Of a DNA stretch of 64,000 bases, positions 48,311 through 60,265 are shown in pieces. The notes beneath the pieces are model-generated. The model was given only the letters and a program-made list of their open reading frames with translations. It ran no database searches and was not told the DNA's origin. This DNA comes from Lonicera japonica (lineage: Eukaryota; Streptophyta; Magnoliopsida; Dipsacales; Caprifoliaceae). How positions within the stretch are numbered: position 1 is the stretch's first letter; each line of letters begins with the position of its first letter. A program made the position numbers and the translations under genes. The DNA is taken from positions 6,922,501 through 6,986,500 of the forward strand of contig CM038469.1 in the NCBI GenBank assembly GCA_021464415.1. The letters run 5' to 3'.

Positions 48311-49434
48311 TAAATTTTTTTTGAATTTTTCACGAAAAAAAAAGAGGGAAATTTTTTATTTGGAGGCAAAAAGCAAAAAGTTAAAACTACAAATTGGGGA
48401 AAAAAAATCCCCATTTCACAAAAACTAAAAGCAACTCTCATTCTCACACTCTCTCCGCCACTGGCCTACCTTCGCCTCTCACGGTCTCACTCCCAGTCTC
48501 TCCTCTCCTAGTCTCCCCGCCTCTCACTCATCGCCCGTCCTACTCCCGTCCTACGCAGGCCACCGCCCTCCTCCAAGATCCTCTGCTTGAGGTAAGACTC
48601 ACCGCCACCTATTGTTTATCTCTTTGATGAGTTCTACTATTACATGCTTCTCATACCCTTAGCCCTCGGCCAATTTCATTGAGGATTTTGTAAATATTTG
48701 AGTCAAGTGGGTACTGAAGCTTTCTTGATTCTTCATGTTCTTGATTAGCCATTAATGATGACCGATTTTTGGATTGGTTTTGGGTAATGGGTTTGTGAGA
48801 AATAATGTTTTTGGTAATTGTTTGTGGAGAGGAGATGGAATTTGGAGCTTTTATTGGTATTGAGGGTGGGGGGTTGGGTTTATTGAAGAAGATAGAAAAA
48901 ATAGAGGGACGGGGACGGGGACGGGTTTATGAGTAAAAAATTTTTGTTGAATAAATAAACTAGGTTAGTAAAATAAGTGAGTGATAAATTAGTTAAGTTA
49001 TGCATTTTTGTGATTTAGTGTTAGAAATTTGGTACCAAATACAAGCTTAGGTTCGGCTACTACTTAGAGGAAATGTTTCCGGTGGCGAGTCTACTTCCCG
49101 CCAACAGTAAAAGGTTAACGAAAATGTTTTTTTTTTATTTTGAGACTTCAAGTTTTTTTTTTTCTTTGAACATTTTGTGATTGTATATTTTGAGTATTTT
49201 GAGACTTTTATGAAATTTTGTGAATTACATTGATGTAGTTTTGTGAATTGTAATATGATTTTGTGAATTATGGTGTTTTAGAATTCGTTGTTATGTTTGT
49301 GAATTATATGGTGTTTTAGAATTCTTTGCTTGGGATTACATACTGTTTTTCGTGTAAAATGCAGTGTTATACATAAAAATGCAGTTTGGCTGCATGGGTT
49401 ACTGTAATTTTAGCATTTCTTAGAATTATGGTCA

Positions 49435-50094
49435 CTCACTTAGGCGACGCACATTGATCAATGTGCGTCGCCTAAGAAGGACCAATGTTCTATCTTAGGC
49501 GACGCACATTGGTCAATGTAAGTCTCCTTAGTGAGACTCTTAGGAGACGCACATTGGTCAATGTACGTCTCCTAAGCGGGACTCTTAGCAGACGCACATT
49601 GATCAATGTACGTCTCCTTAGTGAGACTCTTAGGAGACGCACATTGGTCACTACGTCTCCTAAGTGGGACTCTTAGGCGACGTACATTGACCAATGTGCG
49701 TCTCCTTAGTGAGACTATTAGGAGACGCACATTGGTCAATGTACGTCGCCTAAGAGTCCCACTTAGGAGACGTAGTGACCAATGTGCGTCTCCTAAGAGT
49801 CTCACTAAGGAGACGTACATTGATCAATGTGCGACTCCTAAGTGGGACTCTTAGGCGACGCACATTGGTCAATGTGCGTCTCCTAAGATCTTAGGAGACG
49901 AACACTATGAACGTCGCTTAAGATCTTCTTAGGAGACGAACCAATGTTTGTACGTTGCCTAAGAACTTAGGCGACGCAACTTAGGCGACGGCTCTTAGGC
50001 GACGGCTTGTTCGTCGCCCGACTCTTAGGAGACGCACATACTTAGCTTAGGAGACGGACAATGTGCGTCGCCTAAGAGCTTGTTGGGCCTAGTG
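49435..50094. repeat. Right subterminal palindrome array of the CACTA
   Basis: About 18 units of TTAGGCGACGCACATTG + ATCAATGTGCGTC with only about 10-20 bases between them, much denser than the left array. A larger inverted repeat spans about 49600-49720 and 49740-49850. Confidence 0.9.
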
Positions 50095-51245
50095 CTAGAG
50101 AATTCATTAACTTATTCAGTCACCATAGGATAGGGATATATTAAACTAAAAAGAAAAGATGATAACAGTGGTGCCAACATCGAAGGAAGATACAACGCTC
50201 TCCACCGTTCCCTTCATGTACTTAGAGGTGATACTATTGCTGATGGTATTTCCTAGTGCTCATGTTTACTTATTCTTGTATATATCTACCATTTGTTTTT
50301 CCAAACACAATTTATTAGAAGTAATAATTTTTCATAATGGCCAAAAGTTTGTTCATGCTTTGAATATGAGTTAGGTTTTAGTTCATACTACTTCGAATGT
50401 TTTGAATTCCTCGTAATGTTCTTGCCTCCCCATAATCTAGAAAGAGTTTAATTACATGGTGAGTTATTTGTTAATTTTTGTTCCAAATCTTGACTGCATT
50501 TTCACTGTTATTTGAAATCTTGTTAAGAAGCTTGACTGGATGAATCACTGGAGATAAAAAAGCTTATGTCCACAAAAGTTACTCGACAGCCAAATGATAA
50601 GCCTGCCTTACGCCAACAGATGTAATTTTTGTAAAGATAATTTATTTAAGTACAATGTATTCTAGGGAGTTGTCTTGTCTCATAGTTTATCCTCTTTTTT
50701 TTTCATCATGGTCAATTTGTATAACTTGTAGTATTAGAAAGAACTTTTTCTCCCCCTTTATAATATTTTGATGGAACATGAACTATTATATATGGGCAAG
50801 TTAACCGTTGTCCAAAAGCAATATTAGTACTTTCTTTTTTGTTGACGTTCTTATTTGTTCCTTGATTATGATAATTGATGGTTTCTTTAATTGGAACTCT
50901 AGTTCAGCAGAGGATTCTTTAAATTTCGTACGATAACTGATGTTTCACTACTAATTAGCATTTTCTGGGTAGCCGTTGCACTGAACAAGTGTTTGACCCA
51001 CATCAATGGCAAATTATACGAATGAAGCTAGCAACATGGAGGGCTACACTGGAGTTTTGTGATGAAAATTTATTCATTCATATCCCAAAAGAGAATATTA
51101 TTAGCCTACGCTAGAGTCTGTGATGAAAATTTATTGATTCATATGCCAAAAGAGAAGATTACAAGCTTATATCTAGAGTTTGTAGTGATGAACTTTGCAC
51201 GGTAATAAAGACCACTTAAACTTATGTGATTCACAAAACCTTTTT
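50095..51245 (+). repeat. Segmental duplication copy B, resumed
   Basis: Starts after the CACTA and holds the exon-like ATGATAACAGTGGTGCC stretch (from 50159; compare 7951). It keeps about 740 bases that copy A lost to insertions, then rejoins copy A homology at 50893. A tandem pair (GATGAAAATTTATT...CAAAAGAGAA) lies at 51060-51165. The underlying gene is not identified. Confidence 0.65.
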
Positions 51246-51248
51246 AAG

Positions 51249-51410
51249 GCACTTTTGGTTCGAGTTTTATCATTCCAATAATGCTACATTCCATTCAAGA
51301 AGGATTTTGATATTTAGTTCAAGTTTTGGGCTAGGAATGGAGTATTCCTTCAAGGTTTTCCCTTTTAAGTGGATGGGAATATATAATTACTCTAGGGCCA
51401 ATTTGGAAAG
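51249..51410. mobile_element. Inverted partial MITE
   Basis: TTTGGTTCGAGTTTTATCAT, ATATTTAGTTCAAGTTTTGG and TTAAGTGGATGGGAATAT match the reverse complement of the right half of the MITE at 33310-33893. It is inserted at nearly the same place in the duplicated block, in the opposite orientation. Confidence 0.5.
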
Positions 51411-51659
51411 CAAGAAAGGAAAAGTAAAGTTGATTTTCCTTCACCTATTGCCAATAAGTGAAGGAAAAACAACTTTGATTTACATGAAAGTATGTCTATA
51501 ATTTTCCAACGACTTTCTCACAAGAAAGTTTTTCCTTGAAAATGTATCCTACAAAAATAGTAAAATTTTGTGAGAAAGTCCTGAGAAACTCATGCAATTA
51601 TATATATATATATTATTTATAATTAGTTATTTAAAAAAGAACAAAATATTTCTTTTGAA

Positions 51660-52607
51660 ATATTTCGTTCCGAATTAGAACTCTTTGAGGAGAGTTTATC
51701 AGACACATCGCAGTCTATGAAAAAGACAGGATGTGTGGATTTTAATTCCTAGATAAGTCTTTTATCGGTCCGGGGTTTGAAAACATGGTTTATCTGGACG
51801 ATAATGTATTTACTCTTCTGGTTTTGAAAGTGATTTTATCAGGGTCTTTTGTTTTGAGAACGGTAGACTATTTGTAACTTGACAATAAGTTTATTCAAAT
51901 AAAACGTGGACAAAATAACAGAAGTAAAACAAGTACACAGATATCTAATTTTAAATACTAGAAGGGACTTTCTTTACCTTCCCGACGAGAATAATAATAA
52001 GAAAGAAAATATAATACGGCAGAGGGATCTCCGGCGATAATAATCTTCTCTTTCTTCAGATATTTCCGAGAAATCGATTCCAGAGACGGGACACGTCGAG
52101 TGTCGAGAATAGATTCGATAATTCTTCCGAAATAAGACAGTAATAGAAAAATGCTTGATAAAATCAGATCTAAAGCCCCAAATTCTTAGATTCCAAAAAA
52201 TGCTCCTTCGAACCCTTGGGGGTGTTGGCCTATTTATACTGCTCGGGAGAGATTGTCGCGCGACATTCCTCTAAAAAAGGCAAATGTCGCGCGACACTGT
52301 GATATGTCGCGCGACATAGTGGGATTGTCGCGCGACAAACGGCTGAAGTGACGGTTCTGACAGACTGATGTGTCAGAAAGTGGATGGTCTAGTGCAGAGG
52401 GGGATTGTCGCGCGACATAGTGGGATTGTCGCTCGACATATCAGGGATTGTCGTGCGACAATGTGATATGTCGTGCGACAATCTTTCTAAAAAACAAGTT
52501 TGTCGCCCAACAAACCCTCCTAGTGTAGTTTAGGGTCCTCGGGTGGGTCCCGGACCCAAAATAGTAGTTTAGGGTTCTTGCGGGGGTCACAGATCGGGGT
52601 GTCTACA
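51660..52607 (-). mobile_element. Minus-strand LTR with palindromic promoter repeats
   Basis: The minus-strand start TGTAGACACCCCGATC (ending at plus 52607) is a typical LTR 5' end. A TATA box (AGTATAAATAGG on the minus strand) lies at about 52230-52241, and TGTCGCGCGACA repeats lie upstream of it. A purine run (GGAAAAGGGGG) immediately precedes the LTR start on the minus strand and could be a polypurine tract. The far end near 51660 is not fixed and no target duplication was found. Confidence 0.5.
52250..52510. repeat. TGTCGCGCGACA palindromes
   Basis: About eight copies of the perfect 12-bp palindrome and close variants (TGTCGCTCGACA, TGTCGTGCGACA), often in GATATGTCGCGCGACA or GGGATTGTCGCGCGACA contexts. 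Confidence 0.9.
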
Positions 52608-53954
52608 GACCCCCTTTTCCTCTCTTTCTCACTTTTCTCTCTCTCTCTCTCACAAAGAAAGAAAAGGACGGCTCCCTCTCTCCCTTTTCCGACCGGCACC
52701 TCTCACTCGTCCGTAGCTTTCGACCGGCTCCTTCTCTCTTTAAAAATTTTCGGTCTCCTCACTGTTTCTGTAAAATGGCGACGGGATCTCTCTCTCTCTA
52801 AAGAACCGACCCATCCCGTCGCGTCTCTGCCTCAGAAATTCCACATTCCGAGCGCGCACTCTCCATCTCTAAAGCTGAAGAAGGCTCGCACTCTCCCTCT
52901 CTAAAGCTGAAGACGAAGGCTTAAAATCGTAAGTGGGTCTCTCTCTCCTCTCTCTCCTCTTCAAAATGGTGCCTGGCAATCTGTATTTTCGAAATTTAGG
53001 ACTCCAATTTCAGAGTTTGAAATGTATGTCATTGCTGAGTTGTTTCAGATTTTGTAGACTTTTATTTGTGTATTGATGAGTGATTAATTTCGAAATTGGA
53101 TTTCGAAGTGATGAGTGATTAATTTAGAAATTGTATGGTTAAACATTGCAACTGAAGTGATGAGTGATTAATTTTTTCGAAGTGATGAGTGATTTATTTG
53201 CGAAGTTGTTTCTCTGTTGTTTCAGATTTTGTAGGCTTTTATTTTGTAGAAATTGTATGGTTAAACATTGCAACTGAAGTGATGAGTGATTCATTTCTTC
53301 GAAGTGATAAGTGATTTATTTGCGAAGTTGTTTTCTCTGTTGTTTCAGATTTTGTAGGCTTTTATTTTGTAGGCTTTTATTTGCGAAATTGGACGAGCCT
53401 TTCCAATGAGGAAAGAAGAGAAAAGTGGATTAATTTGTACAATGCCTTGTCTTTATTCGGGTTTAAAAACAAGGATTTTTTTATAACAAAGAGAATGAAG
53501 CTATCAATTAAGGAAAAAGGGTGTTATATATTATAACTAAGGAATATTGGACATCACAGGATCGGATTAATATTCTCATTGTTGAACTTTGAATTCTTCT
53601 TCAATTTTATGTACGTGTAACCATGCTTAGAAAGAACAGAGAAACTTGATCCATGTTCAAGCAGGTTACTGGATTGAGGATAAATGGGAGATTTGGTTGA
53701 ATCTAGTGAATTTTATTTGTGGATTATGATAGTTTTACATTGTGGTACAATCGGTCGTTGTGGTACAATTAAGGAAAAAGGGTGTTATATATAACTGAGG
53801 AGACCGGAAATTTTTAGAGAGAGAAGGAGCCGGTCAGAAGCTACGGACGAGTGAGAGGTGCCGGTCGGAAAAGGGAGAGAGGGAGCCGTCCTTTTCTTTC
53901 TTTGTGAGAGAGAGAGAGAGAGAGGAAAAGTGAGAAAGAGAGGAAAAGGGGGTC
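52608..53954. mobile_element. 1.35-kb unit with 150-bp inverted ends
   Basis: 52608-52760 (GACCCCCTTTTCC, GGACGGCTCCCTCTC, CGACCGGCACC, CGTCCGTAGCTT) is repeated inverted and nearly identical at 53806-53954. This resembles a MULE with long terminal inverted repeats. The left part looks like a CT-rich leader followed by a splice donor (AAATCGTAAGTGGG, about 52930). 53030-53380 holds tandem repeats with GAAGTGATGAGTGATT and TTGTTTCAGATTTTGTAG. No target duplication is found. Confidence 0.6.
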
Positions 53955-54059
53955 GTTTTTATCTGAAGCAAATTGAGAAGGAAGAAAGCACTTTAAGTTA
54001 ATTGCTCTTCGGAAACTGTGCCAAAGCACCGGTGCGTACGCACTAGTGCGTATAAGATA

Positions 54060-57000
54060 GGCAGCCACTATTTGCACACCAAGAATTACTTGGTAATACT
54101 CCATTATTAAAAATGCATTAGTTATCTATTTGCACACCACTCATTTATATTTTTACCCAATGGTTATTTACCTAAAGTTAAAATTAACCTTCCTAATTAC
54201 ATATTACATTAACTTATAATTACTTTGTCAAATTCAAATGGAATTTAATGATATCTCACGTTTGATTTCCCCTCCAATGCTCCACCACGCCAAAATCGCT
54301 GGACTCTCCTTTTCTTCTCCTCTTCTTGATTGAAATGTACAAAGACTTTCATTGATTGAAGAAAATCAAGCATTAAAGCAATATTTTGTGGAAGTAAGCA
54401 AGAAACCCTAGACCCATGAATAGTGGTGAGAACACCATAGAGTTAAAAATGAAAGGTAATGAAGAACCTAAAGGTGATATACAAGAAAAGGATGATGGAG
54501 GAGAGATATGCTTAGTGTTTTGTATGTCATTGTGTTTCTTTTTTGCATTTTTAAGCAATGAATACATACACAACACTCTAAAGCATTGAACAGAGTACAC
54601 ATAACTGGAAATACAGTGACAGCCGCTTGATATGGAGTGAATTATAGTAGCTCATTCGTTGAAAATGTAGCGACATAGGAAAATTTTGCTGTCATGCCCA
54701 CTCGCTAGACATCAGTAGACAGTCCTAGCCTGTAACTCGCTTCATGATAAGCGAGTATGATAGGTATAATTACCAGACATGTAGCGAGCAGGACAAATTT
54801 GTTTTTGGGTTTTCATTAACTGAATACATTACTTGGTAATTTGGTATTACCTTTATTTTTTTTGTTAGAATGACAACACTTTGATCCGAATATGTAACTT
54901 TTTATTGCATAGAAAGTGTTTGATACCTTTTTTTTTATATGAATGACAACATTTTGATCCGAATATGTGAAGGGTCCTCATAATATAATTGCTTTTAAAG
55001 ATACATAATTTACTATTGTTGTGAGTGTATTTGATTTACTTTTCACTTGGAACAAAATATAAGCCTCATTCACTACATAACGGGAGAGAAAGTAAGCTCC
55101 AGTAGGTTTTATTCATTCTAGGTGCACCCCAGCCACCCCATGTATAGCGAGAAAATAAGCCTTACCCACTGGACATCCGTCCTTTGGTTTTCCCATAGTC
55201 GCCTAATGTCTAGCGAGTAATATACTCGTTAGATATCAAGCTTAGTAAATTTTTCAGTAGGTTTTATTCATTTTAGGTGCACCCTAGCCACCCCATGTCT
55301 AGCGAAAAAGTAAGCCTTACTCGCTAGACATTCGTCTTTTGTTTGCGTACATATCACCCAATGTCTAGCGAGCATTATCAATTTAGGACATGGGGATAAC
55401 AAATTCTTCTTCTAATACTAGTAATATAGGTAAATTCTTCTTCTTCTTCTTTGCAATAATTAGGATAAATTAATAAAAAATAAATGATCAAAACATGCAT
55501 GGCAGTATTTTTCATTATCCAAAAATGGAACTTAGATAATGTAATACATGAACATTAAGTCAAAGCAGATACATTAAGCCTAACACATGTACCAAATCCA
55601 AAGCAAATACATTAACAAAAAAGAAGTACCAAACGTGACTACATTAAGCCAAACGCAATTACATTTATACAAAAATAACTACTTTATTTTCTTTTGTGGT
55701 GGGGCTTTGGCTTTTCTAGCGGATCTGCATCCTGGCGAGGTTTTTGTTGTTGTACTTGTAGTCTTTGTCGGGGCATCCGCATGTCTCTTCTTTTGCATTG
55801 CTTGTTCCAATGGCTAATTATACTCAATTGTTCAGATTGGTCCTACATTAAAATAAATAATGGGACCGAGTATAGTAGTTAATAAAGAATTAAAATAAAA
55901 GTATATGTAGTCAATAAATAATTAAAATGAAGGTATAATAAACAATTTTAGTGCCGCGACAAACTTTACTTTTCGTTGCCTCTCCGCGGCTGTCATTGGA
56001 TTGTTATTCGTCATATCTAATAACATAAAACAATAATAATCAGTCATTGGATTGATCTTAATCAGGGATGGAGTAGTGGAGTACCCAAAAATATGAATTA
56101 CCCCATTTTTTTCTTTAAAAGCAAAATATTATAAAATATTGTAGCTAAATATAGCACTAAGCCATATGCATATAGTATACACACATACATATGACCATAA
56201 GTTCAGAATAAAGCTAAGTCACAGTTACCAAGATGGAGGAAATATAATAAAATTATTGAAGTTGAATCCCAATGAAAGAACATTTAACAAATTTAAGAAA
56301 GGTCTACACTCTATCGTATGATTATAAGATCTTAAGGAGCATATACACAAAAGGAAAAGTCTATTAACATTTCCTTTGTTTATTTCCAGAACCTCGTAAA
56401 GCCCCTTGAGAATGATACTTAAGAAGACAAAACTTCGAACCTTAAATTGCATCCATAAAACAAGAAAACATATGCAAGCAGTAAGTCTTACTCGCTAGAC
56501 ATTGGGTGACTACGGTGCAACTAGATGCCGGATGTCCAGGGAGTGAGACTTACTTTCTCGTTGGACATGCGGTGACTGATGTAATAATCTGACATGCATA
56601 GCAATATCTAACTTAAGAGAAAAGAATGAAAAGAAAAAAAGCTTGTGTTTAAACCTCTCCTTTGAAAGGTTAGGATGCTAAACTTCTTAATAAAAAATTT
56701 TTATTTTTGGGTAAATTTTGGCATAGGTTACAACCACAATTAACCAAACCATTATTAGGTCAAAATAGGACAAAATGTTTAACTTACTTGGTGATGCTGA
56801 AGACAGAAGCAAGGAGATGATGATGCCGATGGTGAAGACGAAGATGAGGGAGATGATTGACTGAGAAATGGGTGAGTCTGTGAGGAGGAGTGGGTGAGAG
56901 AGGTTACGATGAGGGAGTGTAATGAGAGAAGAGAGCGTACGTGTTTTGAAAAGGGGGAGTGGTGGAATGGTTTTGTTTTTTTCAATTTAATTAACTTAAT

Positions 57001-57162
57001 TAATTTATTAATTAATGTATTTAATTAGTTAATTACTTTGTATAATAGTGAGAGTGGTGAAAGTGATTTTGGAGTGGAGATGAGAAAGTAACTTACCTTT
57101 TGGAGTGTTTATAAGAAATGGTCCAAAACCAAGTAATTTGTGGTGTGCGAATAGTGCCCACC
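54060..57162 (-). mobile_element. 3.1-kb TIR transposon, TSD ATAAGATA
   Basis: Left end GGCAGCCACTATTTGCACAC, right end on the minus strand GGTGGGCACTATTCGCACAC. The 8-bp duplication ATAAGATA lies at 54052-54059 and 57163-57170. An 8-bp duplication fits hAT; a Mutator-like element with one changed base in a 9-bp duplication is also possible. A CT-rich leader with a GTAAGT donor is seen on the minus strand at about 56780-57000. Repeated CTCGCTAGACAT words occur at 54700-55380 and 56480-56580. No transposase. Confidence 0.75.
55684..56014 (-). CDS. Candidate two-exon small basic protein in a transposon
   Basis: Minus strand. Exon 1 (56014-55970) encodes MTNNNPMTAAERQRK and ends at AAAA|GTAAAG. 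Exon 2 (55842-55684), after AATGTAG, continues in phase 0 with DQSEQLSIISHWNKQCKRRD, then a Gln/Lys-rich basic tail ending HHKRK and a stop, 67 residues in all. The ATG may be internal, because an acceptor-like TATTAG lies just upstream. The CT-rich leader at 56780-57000 could be its first exon. No family recognised. The basic, Gln-rich composition would suit a nucleic-acid-binding accessory protein, but that is inference. Confidence 0.3.
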
Positions 57163-57170
57163 ATAAGATA

Positions 57171-59115
57171 TGTTCTCTCTATATATATTCTCTTAGCAAA
57201 TTTATCTTTCCTCAATTAGCTTTGTCTCTCCTTATTCTTTCTCTCCAATTATAAAAATATACATATCCTCTCTTACCTCAATTAGTTCATCTCTCCTTAT
57301 TTTTTATCTTCCATTACTTTGTCTTTGGAATATTTAATTTGTAATTTTTAAAATTTAGGGCTTTCATTGATCTTAGAAATTAAATATATGAATGTCTATT
57401 TATTATCTAATAAACATTCATAGCAATAAAACTTCTTAATGTTTATGCCCTATTGTTCACAACAGTTTGATTCAAAGTAAATGGAGGAATAAAAACATAA
57501 AAGGCTTGATTAATGTTCATAGCTACTTAAAATTTACAGTGGTGAAATTGAACTATTAATTTATTGCTTATTTTTGTCGATATTAGCATTAATTGCTAGG
57601 CATAATTCTTCATGGATTGAAATTGTAGAGATGGTGATTGAAGATGCATAAGTTGGAGAGAAAGAAATTGGAGAGCTCCAAATATGATTGATATCGTAGA
57701 GAATTAATGGGATTTTGTGTCAGTTATTTGTCAAGTTATTCACTCTTTTTCCAACTGGAGTAACTAACGAGAGAACTGCTAATTTTTTTGTTGGTAAAAT
57801 TATCGTTATTTGTGGGTGCCAAAAAAACTGAGTCTTCCCACAAGGTATGTTCAAAGTAGAATTAGTTATGTGAATAATGGAAAGTGGTAATGGAGACAAG
57901 GATTTTTGTTTGTAAGGTAGCTTCCTCCGGTAGCTTTGATGATATTCTAGCAATATGTCCTCCTTTTTATATGTGTGTTTGTATATATGCTCAAAGGTAA
58001 TAGACTCAGAGAATTAGAAGTAAGCAATCAGCTCTCTCTTTCTACAGTAAATTACCTGAAATCCTAGACCCTCATAATGAATTTTCCTTCTTCTATATAT
58101 AGGTATAGAATTAAGGTTATAATGCTCCTTTATGGTGAACAGTAAAAAGGCAAAACTCGGGCACTACTCTACACTTTACAGATGTCATAAAATAGTACAA
58201 GTTACACATGTCTTATTATTATTTGTGAAGGTGACCATCTTAGCATCGACGATATCATCACAATCATCTTGGCACTTGATGATGTCGGCATGATCTTCTC
58301 AACTATTTTCCCTTAAAAAAAAAACGTGTAGTTTACTTTGTCTTTTGCATTGACCAGACCGCATATATCTATGTTATTTCTCATTTTGGGTAATGTAAAA
58401 TTGTTTTTAGATTAATATTTTATATATTTTAGTGTTGGTATTTTTAACTTTTTTTTAATGCTTGAAATTTTTGTATAATGCTAAATTATCTTTAAAATGT
58501 TTGAATGATTTTAACCTTTATTGATGTTCCACTTTTGTGCACAAATATATTGTAGCATTAATACATGAATTATTGCATTTGTCCACCATTAAAGATTGTA
58601 ACTTATTATTCTTCTTATTTGTTGACTTATTTTTAATTTCAAATGCATTGGGATAGACTTTTAGATTTGAATTTGAATGTTTGGAGAATTAGAATTTAAA
58701 TTGATAGCTATGGATGGATTTGGAAAGAAGATAAATAAATGAATAAAATGATGCTACTGTATTAATATATATATATATATATACATATATGCGCGTAGAT
58801 CAACCATCAACTGAGTTGTAAGCAAAGCAAACTCCAGAACTTGATATGCATAACATAATAATAGTTATGTATGTAATAAATTAGAGTTTTTTTTTGCACG
58901 CACCGTGGAAAATTAAACTCCACTCCTCAATTTCCAATTCTTGGAATAAGAGTTAATTAGTTTTTTATATTAATTATTACTCGATCAAGTAGGATTGGAT
59001 AATGACAGGACAGGTAGAAATTAGTAGTAATGATAGTACTTTTGTTATTAGTTAATTAAGGAAGGGGCATTATTATCTTTTTTGTCCAGTGTCTTTATTT
59101 TACACCGCTAATTTA
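57171..59115. other. AT-rich region without a supported gene
   Basis: No domain is seen in either strand. The minus-strand frame at 57720-57953 is open but has no recognisable motif. An (AT)n tract lies at about 58763-58790. A direct repeat with TTAGTTTCATCTCTCC-like wording occurs near 57210 and 57270. Confidence 0.4.
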
Positions 59116-59117
59116 TA

Positions 59118-59230
59118 ATTGTCCTTTACAATTATATTATTATTGGAATATGTCCTAATGCCTAATTGCCTCATAAAATAGAGGCAATTATACATAAGGG
59201 CTTATAATAATAATATAATTATAAAGGACA
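59118..59230. repeat. Foldback of about 50-bp arms
   Basis: AATTGTCCTTTACAATTATA...CTAATTGCCTC pairs with GAGGCAATTATACATAAGGG...TATAATTATAAAGGAC. The right arm is also the head of the transposon-like unit that follows. Confidence 0.7.
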
Positions 59231-59324
59231 CTTAAAAACTATCAATGCAAATTACGGACACTATACAAAAAATACACTAATACCCCTTTTTTATAGTATC
59301 TCACGTCTCATTAAGACACTAATA

Positions 59325-59770
59325 TCAACCAGAAGGTGCTAAATGCATTTAGCACCTTCTGAATAATAACCAAAAAATGCTAAATGTACAACCATAAGGT
59401 GCTAAATGCATTTAGCACCTTCTGAATCTAAATGCATTTAGCACCTTCTGAATAATAACCAGAAAATGCTAAATGCACAACCAGAAGGTGCCACCTTCTG
59501 AACAATAACCAGAAGGTTCAGAAGGTGCTAAATGCATTTAGCACATTCTGAACAATAACCAGAAGATACTAAATGCACAACCAGAAGGTGCTAAATGCAT
59601 TTAGCACCACCTGGACAGCAACCAGAAGGTGCTAAATGCATTTAGCACCTTCTGAGCACCAACCAGAATGTTTAGCACCAATCTGTTTCAGCATGAATGG
59701 TGCTAAATCTCTTTAGCATCAATCTATTTCAGCATACCAATGGTACTAAATTAGTTTTAGTACTAATAAA
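59325..59770. repeat. TGCTAAATGCATTTAGCA array, copy 1
   Basis: About ten copies of the perfect palindrome or its halves, linked by AACCAGAAGG and CCTTCTGAA, so the units themselves alternate direction. Confidence 0.9.
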
Positions 59771-60220
59771 AAAATAAAAAAATTGATGAGATTTTCATCT
59801 CTCACACCTCCAATCAAATCTAAATCCTTGTCAAAATAAACATCTTCCTTAGTCTTCTATGTTCTCGAAACCTTCATGAACGCCTTCGATTCATCATCAA
59901 TTGGACACTCCACCTCAACCTCCTTCAATTTTATCTATGATTTGCCTTTTCTCCTTTTACCACCAAATTTCGCATAAATTGCAAAGAGAAAAACTAGATC
60001 CAAGTAATCATCAAGCCTCTTCCGCCTCCTCTTCAAAAGCAAGTGGCATTTTCCTAGGAAACGCGTCATCTTCCGCCTCCCATTTCCTTCGGTCCTAGCG
60101 AAGAAACACTTCCCACATAATTTAAAACTCTCTCTCTTTGTGTCTCATATTAGAGATCAAGAGAGAGATACTTTTACAGAAAAAAAAGATTTAGAGAGAG
60201 AAAGAGAATTCATTAAGCAA

Positions 60221-60265
60221 AGAAGAAGAAGAAGAAGAAGAAGAAGAAGAAGAAGAAGAAGAAGA
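60221..60265. repeat. (GAA)n microsatellite
   Basis: About 15 uninterrupted AGA/GAA units. The Arg- and Ser-runs in overlapping frames are by-products. Confidence 0.95.

Larger units (their letters stand above)
44564..50094. mobile_element. Non-autonomous CACTA element, 5531 bp, TSD CTA
   Basis: The left end is CACTATGCCAAGAAG; the right end is CTTGTTGGGCCTAGTG, or CACTAGGCCCAACAAG on the minus strand. It is flanked by CTA at 44561-44563 and 50095-50097. Both ends carry long arrays of inverted GACG-type repeats. No transposase frame exists. The interior (46170-49400) is AT-rich, with a CT-rich leader-like stretch at 48415-48600 and a fragment of the MULE terminal repeat at about 47160-47230. 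Its terminus matches that of the TNP2-bearing element at 33072, which could be its helper family. Confidence 0.88.

Noticed and set aside
48394..48627. Ser/Pro-rich 77-residue frame within the CACTA
   Set aside because: Looks like a CT-rich untranslated leader; no domain and no continuation.
49435..50094. CRISPR-like array
   Set aside because: Regular repeats, but the units are palindromic transposon subterminal sites in a plant nuclear element, with no unique spacers or cas genes.
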